Positions 58,875-64,000 of a stretch of DNA of 64,000 nt are shown here, one piece after another. The DNA is from an uncultured Lachnospiraceae bacterium. GTDB lineage: Bacteria; Bacillota; Clostridia; Lachnospirales; Lachnospiraceae. Both the position numbers and the translations under genes were made by a program. The notes beneath the pieces were generated by a model. It saw nothing but the letters and a program-made list of their open reading frames with translations, made no database searches and had not been told where the DNA came from. Position 1 is the stretch's first letter. The number at the start of each line of letters is the position of its first letter. The DNA lies in contig CAJTOL010000016.1 in the NCBI GenBank assembly GCA_910577645.1, positions 1 through 64,000 on the forward strand. Reading direction: 5' to 3'.

Positions 58875-58894
58875 ACATCAAAAATAATTGATGT
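58875..58894 (+). promoter_or_regulatory. Second ArsR operator
   Basis: ACATCAA (58875-58881), six bases, TTGATGT (58888-58894): a perfect palindrome, nearly identical to that before arsR. It precedes the permease gene and suggests a second repressed promoter within the operon. Confidence 0.7.
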
Positions 58895-58926
58895 GTTTTC
58901 TGACAAACTGAAAGTGAGGTTTTTTA

Positions 58927-59928
58927 ATGGGGATATGGCAGTTTATCCAAGATCAGGTTTTAGGAATGAAGTGGCTCAATGGACTGATTGGCAGGGGCCT
59001 TTCTATGCTGGGGCTGGATGTGGGGGGACGCGTAGGGGGAAGCATCCAGTTTTTTCTCTATGATGTGCTAAAAATCACTGTGCTGCTTTGTTTTTTGATT
59101 TTCGTTATTTCCTACATTCAAAGCTACTTTCCGCCAGAGCGAAGCAAACAGATATTGGGCCGGTTTCACGGTATTGGCGCCAATATTGTATCCGCTCTGC
59201 TGGGGACTGTGACGCCTTTCTGCTCCTGTTCGTCTATTCCTCTGTTTATCGGCTTCACCAGTGCCGGTCTGCCTTTGGGAGTTACGTTTTCCTTTCTGAT
59301 TTCATCCCCAATGGTGGATTTGGGAAGCCTTATCCTTTTAATGAGTATTTTCGGCGGGAAAGTTGCTGTTGTTTATGTGGCGGTTGGGCTGGTAATTGCC
59401 GTGGCAGGCGGCACTTTGATTGAGGGATTACACATGGAGCTGTATGTAGAAGAATTTATCCGCAAGGCCGGAAGGGTGGATATAGAAACCCCTGACCTGA
59501 CGAAGCAGGAACGGATTCAGTTTGCAAAAGAACAAGTTGTCTCCACTTTTAAGAAAGTATTCCCATATATTTTGGTTGGAGTAGGCATTGGCGCAGCTAT
59601 TCATAACTGGATACCAGAAAGCTGGATTGAAGGTGTGCTGGGAGGAAACAATCCCTTAAGCGTTGTTCTTGCTACACTGGTAGGCGTTCCTATGTATGCT
59701 GATATTTTCGGCACTATTCCTGTGGCGGAGGCTCTGCTTTACAAGGGAGCCCAGCTTGGTACGATTCTGGCTTTTATGATGGCTGTTACCACCTTAAGCT
59801 TACCGTCTATGATTATGCTTCGTAAAGCGGTAAAACCAAAACTGCTGGCCTTATTTATCACTATTTGCACTATGGGCATTATTATTGTCGGCTACCTGTT
59901 TAATACGTTTCAATTTTTATTGATATAA
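58927..59928 (+). CDS. ArsP-like permease
   Basis: 333 residues with about eight membrane helices, formerly DUF318. The family signature TPFCSCSSIPLFIGFTSAG holds the CxCxS metalloid-binding Cys; a second repeat has NPLSVVLATLVGVPMYADIF. Characterised ArsP exports trivalent organoarsenicals such as methylarsenite; other members have been linked to other metals. In an operon with ArsR and a small thioredoxin-like protein, a role in metalloid efflux is likely. Start at 58927. Confidence 0.88.
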   Translation: MGIWQFIQDQVLGMKWLNGLIGRGLSMLGLDVGGRVGGSIQFFLYDVLKITVLLCFLIFVISYIQSYFPPERSKQILGRFHGIGANIVSALLGTVTPFCSCSSIPLFIGFTSAGLPLGVTFSFLISSPMVDLGSLILLMSIFGGKVAVVYVAVGLVIAVAGGTLIEGLHMELYVEEFIRKAGRVDIETPDLTKQERIQFAKEQVVSTFKKVFPYILVGVGIGAAIHNWIPESWIEGVLGGNNPLSVVLATLVGVPMYADIFGTIPVAEALLYKGAQLGTILAFMMAVTTLSLPSMIMLRKAVKPKLLALFITICTMGIIIVGYLFNTFQFLLI

Positions 59929-59968
59929 ATTGCGTGCCGGTTCATTATTATACCAGGAGGAATTAACT

Positions 59969-60319
59969 ATGGGACTGTTTAACAAGAAAAAGGAACAAAC
60001 AAAAACTTGCTGCTGTGGCGGCAACTGCACCCCGGAAGCGATGGCTCAGTCGGAGACGGCAAAGTCTGCTGACGGGATTAAGGTACTGGGAGGCGGCTGC
60101 GCCAAATGCAACGCTTTAGAGGATGCTGTCCGTGCTGCTCTGACGGAGCTGGGAATGGATACGTCCATTGACCATGTGACGGACTTTGCGGAGATTGCTT
60201 CTTACGGAGTAATGACGACACCGGCACTGGTGGTGGATGGGAAAGTGGTTTCTTATGGTAAGGTTTTGAAAAAGGAGGAGGCAAAAACCATCATTCAAAA
60301 GGCGCGAACATTTTTCTGA
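59969..60319 (+). CDS. Small thioredoxin-fold redox protein
   Basis: 116 residues from ATG 59969, with AGGAGG 8 bases upstream. A thioredoxin-like fold of the TM0996/MTH895 group: the active-site CAKC (44-47) in LGGGCAKCNALEDAV, the cis-Pro region MTTPALVVDGKV. An N-terminal Cys-rich extension CCCGGNC is unusual and could bind metal. It follows arsP and may deliver electrons or metalloid to the permease. Confidence 0.88.
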   Translation: MGLFNKKKEQTKTCCCGGNCTPEAMAQSETAKSADGIKVLGGGCAKCNALEDAVRAALTELGMDTSIDHVTDFAEIASYGVMTTPALVVDGKVVSYGKVLKKEEAKTIIQKARTFF

Positions 60320-60359
60320 AAAGGAGTCACAATATGTGAGAAACATCTGCCCTTCCGCC

Positions 60360-60388
60360 TTGCATTACATGCCGGAAACTGGTATAAT
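60360..60388 (+). promoter_or_regulatory. malQ promoter
   Basis: TTGCAT (60360-60365), 17 bases, TATAAT (60383-60388), about 70 bases upstream of the malQ ATG. Confidence 0.7.
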
Positions 60389-60460
60389 ATGAACACTTGG
60401 AGAAGTATTTTCAAGAGTTTAAATCACCAGATTTAAGACAAAACAGGGGAGAATTGTGAC

Positions 60461-61960
60461 ATGAGAGAGTGTGGAATGTTGCTTCCTGTATTTAGCCTGC
60501 CATCGAAATATGGTATCGGCTGTTTTTCCAGGGAAGCTTACAAATTTGTGGACACCCTGCAGTCAGCAGGACAAAAGTACTGGCAGATACTGCCGCTGGG
60601 ACCTACTGGTTATGGAGATTCCCCGTACCAGTCCTTTTCTGCTTTTGCAGGGAATCCTTTACTGATTGATTTGGAGCAGCTGATTGAAGAGGGCCTTTTG
60701 ACAAAAGAGGACTGTGACGAAACAGACTTTGGCAAGGATCTGCGGACAATTAACTATGATAAGGTTCACACAGGCAAAGGGCTGATGCTGAAAAAAGCTT
60801 ACGAAAACTGGAAGGAAAAAGAAAGAATTTCGGAACCGGCCCAGGTTCATGAAAAAGCCAGGGCTTCCCTGATGGAGGATACGCTGGATTATTGCTTTTA
60901 CATGGCGTTAAGGGAAGCTTTCCAGGATGTGGAATGGAGTAAATGGGAGGAAGACATTCGCCTGCGCCGCCCGGAGGCCATGGACAAATACCGGAAAGAG
61001 CTGGAAGATGAAATAGGCTTTCATGAGTTTCAGCAGTTGATTTTTATAGAACAGTGGAAAAAACTGAAAGCTTACGCCAATGAGCGGGGCATCCGTATAA
61101 TCGGGGATATTCCGATTTATGTTTCCTTTGACGGTGCAGATACATGGGCGCATCCGGAGATGTTTCAGTTTGACCATACCGGGACTCCCAAAGCGGTTGC
61201 AGGCTGTCCGCCGGATGCTTTTTCTGAGAGCGGCCAGCTCTGGGGAAATCCTTTATATGACTGGGATTATCACGAGAAAACTGGTTTTGGCTGGTGGATT
61301 CGCAGGGTAGATTATAGCTTTAAATTTTATGATGTGGTAAGAATCGACCATTTTAGAGGATTTGACGAATATTATTCCATTCCCTATGGAGAGAAAACCG
61401 CCAGAAACGGTCACTGGAAAAAAGGGCCGGGGATGAAGCTGTTTAATACCTTAAAAAACTGGTTTGGAGAACTTCCGGTGATTGCTGAGGATCTGGGGAT
61501 ATTAACGCCTACGGTTCATGAGCTGTTGGCAGCTACAGGCTTCCCGGGAATGAAAGTCCTGGAATTTGCATTTGATGCAAGCGGATCCAGCATTTATCTG
61601 CCTCATAATTATAAAAATTCCAACTGTGTGGTTTATACCGGAACTCATGATAACGATACAGTCCGGGGCTGGTTTGAAAAAATGGAAGGAGCAGATCTGC
61701 AATTTACTACAGAATATATGGATTTAGACAAGACAGAAGCTGCCCATGCCAACTGGAAATTTATTCGTCTGGCTTTGTCCAGCATTGCAGATTTGGCGAT
61801 TATTCCGGTGCAGGACTATCTGGGATTAAACTCCAGCGCAAGGATAAATGAGCCGGGGACAGTGGGAACAAACTGGAGATGGCGGATGCTGGACGGCGAG
61901 CTGACCAGGGAGATTGCACAGAAGTGCCGGAGAATGGCAAGGCTGTATGGCAGATATTAA
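60461..61960 (+). CDS. malQ: 4-alpha-glucanotransferase
   Basis: 499 residues of GH77, the usual length. Characteristic are LPSKYGIGCFSREAYKFVD, LPLGPTGYGDSPYQSFSAFA, the nucleophile Asp region YDVVRIDHFRGFDEYY, the acid/base Glu in PVIAEDLGILTP, and YTGTHDNDTVRGWF. It transfers maltosyl or longer glucan units between maltodextrins, in glycogen and starch breakdown. The gene is alone; glgB is upstream but in another transcript. Confidence 0.95.
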   Translation: MRECGMLLPVFSLPSKYGIGCFSREAYKFVDTLQSAGQKYWQILPLGPTGYGDSPYQSFSAFAGNPLLIDLEQLIEEGLLTKEDCDETDFGKDLRTINYDKVHTGKGLMLKKAYENWKEKERISEPAQVHEKARASLMEDTLDYCFYMALREAFQDVEWSKWEEDIRLRRPEAMDKYRKELEDEIGFHEFQQLIFIEQWKKLKAYANERGIRIIGDIPIYVSFDGADTWAHPEMFQFDHTGTPKAVAGCPPDAFSESGQLWGNPLYDWDYHEKTGFGWWIRRVDYSFKFYDVVRIDHFRGFDEYYSIPYGEKTARNGHWKKGPGMKLFNTLKNWFGELPVIAEDLGILTPTVHELLAATGFPGMKVLEFAFDASGSSIYLPHNYKNSNCVVYTGTHDNDTVRGWFEKMEGADLQFTTEYMDLDKTEAAHANWKFIRLALSSIADLAIIPVQDYLGLNSSARINEPGTVGTNWRWRMLDGELTREIAQKCRRMARLYGRY

Positions 61961-62022
61961 TTTAATTTTGTGGAAGTACAGAGAACAAACTGTTGGCGGA
62001 ATTCCTGTATAATATAAAAATA

Positions 62023-62074
62023 AAAGCGGATGCAGCAAGACAGAAAAAGAATTCTTGTGCTGTATCCGCTTTTT
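62023..62074. terminator. Bidirectional terminator after malQ
   Basis: AAAGCGGATGCAGCAAGA pairs with a matching arm ending CCGCTTT (one bulge), followed by TTTTT on the + strand. It separates convergent malQ and the membrane protein gene. Confidence 0.85.
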
Positions 62075-62096
62075 GTATTCGTGGAATCCGCCGAGA

Positions 62097-62873
62097 TTAT
62101 TGAGAAATCGTAATGCCAGCTGTTTGAGATTCTGAATTTTCATCCGAAGAGGCGCCGGCAGCCCCTGCTTCCTGCCCTAGGGCTGCTTCCGTACCGCCGG
62201 CAGAATCGCCGTTCATGGGCATGTTGCCGGAAGTAGTGTTAAAGTTGGCCTGAGTGGCATTGCCGCACATATCTTCCGCATAAACGGTAAGTCCGGTGGC
62301 GTCAATTTCAAAAGAAACCTTGTTATTGATTTTATCAATAGTGGGAGGCACCGGGGTTCCCATGGCAGTAGTGGCGGAGATGGAAGTAAAATCCACACCG
62401 GATTGACTGTCTTCAATGGTAAAGGTCAGGATATTGTCCTCAATAGTGAAATCTTCACTGATAGAGGGGGGAAGCTCGTCTAAAATATCCACTGGTTCAT
62501 AGGAAGCGGTAATCATGCCGTTGATGCAGGCAACAGTGACTTCAATAACACCGTTTTTATTAATGGCGGCAGTATATTTTCCACGTCCTGTTTCTTCAAG
62601 CTCTAAAGGGGCAGACTCCTGAGTGGTCACCATACTTTTTATGGGAAGAAGGGACTTTACAGTAATGGAGACGGAAGTGGTTTTGTAGTCCTTGGTGGTG
62701 CCTACAGTAATCTCAACCTTTGGTTTGGCAGTTAAAAGAAAAAAGAGCAAACTGTTAAATACAATAAAAGGGATTATATAAAAAAGCAGGACATGAAGAA
62801 AATCATCCTGTTTTTGGGGAGCCTTGTAGCCGTAACGGGGAGTTGAGGTACGGCGTGCAGTGCGCTGTTCCAT
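62097..62873 (-). CDS. Membrane-anchored protein with Ig-like extracellular part
   Basis: About 258 residues from ATG 62873, with AGGAGG upstream. A basic cytoplasmic start (MEQRTARRTSTPRYGYKAPQ), one membrane helix (FLHVLLFYIIPFIVFNSLLFFLL), then a beta-rich extracellular region with two likely Ig-like domains (VEITVGTTKDYKTTSVSITV; SVDFTSISATTAMGTPV) and a low-complexity acidic tail. Function unknown; no catalytic motif visible. Convergent with malQ and divergent from the HD-domain gene. Confidence 0.8.
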   Translation of the reverse strand: MEQRTARRTSTPRYGYKAPQKQDDFLHVLLFYIIPFIVFNSLLFFLLTAKPKVEITVGTTKDYKTTSVSITVKSLLPIKSMVTTQESAPLELEETGRGKYTAAINKNGVIEVTVACINGMITASYEPVDILDELPPSISEDFTIEDNILTFTIEDSQSGVDFTSISATTAMGTPVPPTIDKINNKVSFEIDATGLTVYAEDMCGNATQANFNTTSGNMPMNGDSAGGTEAALGQEAGAAGASSDENSESQTAGITISQ

Positions 62874-63017
62874 AAAGATTACCTCCTGCAATTGATTTTC
62901 GCCCTTAAGCATAACAGAAAATAGACCAACTTACAAGATTAACTTCTAAATTCTGTCGGAATGTGTTATGATTAATCTGTCTGTAAACAAAATATCAAAT
63001 CAAGCAGGAGGAATCCC

Positions 63018-63569
63018 ATGGTTAGAAAAGCGGCGTTATTTGCGGCAAAGGCTCATGAAGGGGCAGTTAGAAAGGGTTCCAATATTCCCTATATCACCCA
63101 TCCTATGGAAACGGCAGTAATTGTCTCCATGATGACCGATGATAAGGAAGTGATTGCAGCAGCGCTGCTTCATGATGTTATAGAAGACGCAGGAGTTAGC
63201 GAGGACGAGCTTCGGGAACAATTCGGCGACAGGGTGGCCTGGCTGGTGGCGAAAGAGAGTGAGGACAAGTCCCGCACTTGGGAGGAGCGGAAGGCGACTA
63301 CGATAAAAAAGCTGGAGACAGCCGAAAGGGATTCGAAGATACTGGCTTTGGGAGATAAGCTGAGCAATTTGAGATGTACAGCCAGAGACTACATGCATAT
63401 AGGTGACAAAGTATGGGAGCGCTTTCATCAAAAGGATCCCCAAATGCAGTGTTGGTACTACACAGGAGTGCTGAAACAGCTTGAGGATCTGGCAAATTTT
63501 CCGGCTTATCAGGAATATACTCTTCTCTGCGATTTTGTTTTTGGAACAGAGAATATAAAAAATAAATAA
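63018..63569 (+). CDS. HD-domain protein, small (p)ppGpp hydrolase-like
   Basis: 183 residues. The HD domain of RelA/SpoT type is clear: ITHPMETAVIVSMM, the signature ALLHDVIEDAGVS (His52, Asp53) and LALGDKLSNLRCTARD with the metal-binding Asp. There is no synthetase domain, so it is a stand-alone hydrolase candidate like small alarmone hydrolases (MESH1 type). It may degrade (p)ppGpp or a related nucleotide; biochemical proof is absent. AGGAGGAA before the ATG. Confidence 0.88.
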   Translation: MVRKAALFAAKAHEGAVRKGSNIPYITHPMETAVIVSMMTDDKEVIAAALLHDVIEDAGVSEDELREQFGDRVAWLVAKESEDKSRTWEERKATTIKKLETAERDSKILALGDKLSNLRCTARDYMHIGDKVWERFHQKDPQMQCWYYTGVLKQLEDLANFPAYQEYTLLCDFVFGTENIKNK

Positions 63570-63588
63570 TTTTAAGAAGGGGCTTAAT

Positions 63589-64000
63589 ATGGGGAAGATA
63601 TCGAAAAAGATGAGAAAAGTGGCTATGATACTTGCAACAGCAGGGGCTATCTGGCTGGCTTCGCCGTTTACAGCGGCGGCAGATGAACAAAAGACTGGTC
63701 CGGGAGTTGAACTGGAACAGGGCGCGGAAGAAGAAACGGCGGCAGAGACAGGAGGACAGGAAGAATTACAGCCAGAACAGGAAGAATTACAGGTCGATCA
63801 ACTGCCGGATCTTAAGACGGTCTGTCAGGCGTTTATGGCAGGCAGCGGATGGAGCGAGGAGTATGGCGACAACTTTGAGTGCGTCAGGGCCGGAGACTAT
63901 CTGACGGCTTTAAAGGCGACTCTTCAGGGACAGCCGGAGGGGATGAGCGGAACCTTAACTTATCAGGTAAACGTCAGCGGATTAGGCTGGCAGCCCTGGG
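63589..64000 (+). CDS. Secreted ChW-type protein, truncated at window end
   Basis: From ATG 63589, with AAGGGG upstream, the frame stays open to the end of the window (137 codons seen). A signal peptide (AMILATAGAIWLASPFTAAA) leads to a Glu/Gln-rich linker (EELQPEQEELQVDQ), then a short helical domain and LTYQVNVSGLGWQPW, which is the beginning of a clostridial hydrophobic W (ChW) repeat. ChW repeats are found in secreted or cell-bound proteins of Clostridia. The gene is cut by the right edge, so full length and function cannot be told. Confidence 0.75.
   Translation, partial: MGKISKKMRKVAMILATAGAIWLASPFTAAADEQKTGPGVELEQGAEEETAAETGGQEELQPEQEELQVDQLPDLKTVCQAFMAGSGWSEEYGDNFECVRAGDYLTALKATLQGQPEGMSGTLTYQVNVSGLGWQPW

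Noticed and set aside
1..64000. CRISPR arrays, tRNA or rRNA genes, insertion sequences, prophage genes
   Set aside because: Looked for regular direct repeats, transposase or phage motifs and tRNA-like cloverleafs by eye; none were found. A tool-based search could still find short RNAs.

Overview
The window looks like chromosome of an anaerobic, low-to-mid GC Bacillota, most likely a gut Lachnospiraceae or closely related Clostridia. Supporting signs are strong AGGAGG ribosome sites, occasional GTG and TTG starts, a transketolase split into two subunits, a PotC-PotD fusion, Cys-type sulfatases, many CUT1-type sugar ABC transporters, and the start of a clostridial ChW-type secreted protein at the right edge. 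This is inference from gene content; no rRNA, tRNA, phage, insertion sequence or CRISPR array was seen.

Left edge (59-1814): a conspicuously AT-rich three-gene minus-strand operon with two unrecognised proteins and a SecB-like chaperone. SecB is normally absent from monoderm Bacillota, so this looks like a horizontally acquired toxin-antitoxin-chaperone or anti-phage cassette. Then comes a sugar ABC transporter operon (2047-10369) with a VOC protein, an isomerase-like protein and a giant DUF5107-TPR protein; a split transketolase (10469-12201, minus); a two-component system (12409-14591); and, in the gap 14592-14880, a compact type I toxin-antitoxin locus of Fst/par layout (31-residue membrane toxin, convergent antisense RNA, shared terminator). 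A DEAD-box helicase with a hairpin leader, a lipoprotein, a DUF134-NifX fusion, nagA, a MATE exporter and an AraC regulator follow.

Middle (22335-34257): a TauE/SafE carrier, an esterase, and a glycan-use locus organised around a divergent control region at 29033-29329. To the left lie sulfatase, membrane-anchored AraC sensor-regulator and GH88 unsaturated glucuronyl hydrolase; to the right an LplB/YtcP-type transporter with its binding protein and a second sulfatase. The two sulfatases and GH88 have no signal peptide, so a sulfated uronic-acid oligosaccharide is probably imported and desulfated inside the cell. An amidohydrolase, a ferredoxin facing a Crp/Fnr regulator, and a polyamine transport operon (XRE-cupin regulator, potA, potB, potCD fusion) follow.

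Right part (42112-64000): lactonase, aroC and rpiB; a secreted small protein; a ROK-controlled sugar operon with epimerase, dehydrogenase and ABC transporter; lepB; a DUF3810 membrane protein with HExxH; glgB with a histone-like repeat tail; an MscS channel; a GNAT enzyme; an orphan HicB; an arsR-arsP-thioredoxin operon with two matching operators; malQ; a membrane protein; an HD-domain hydrolase of RelA/SpoT type; and a truncated secreted protein. Several gene ends share related long hairpin terminators, one of which encodes the stop codons of two convergent genes.
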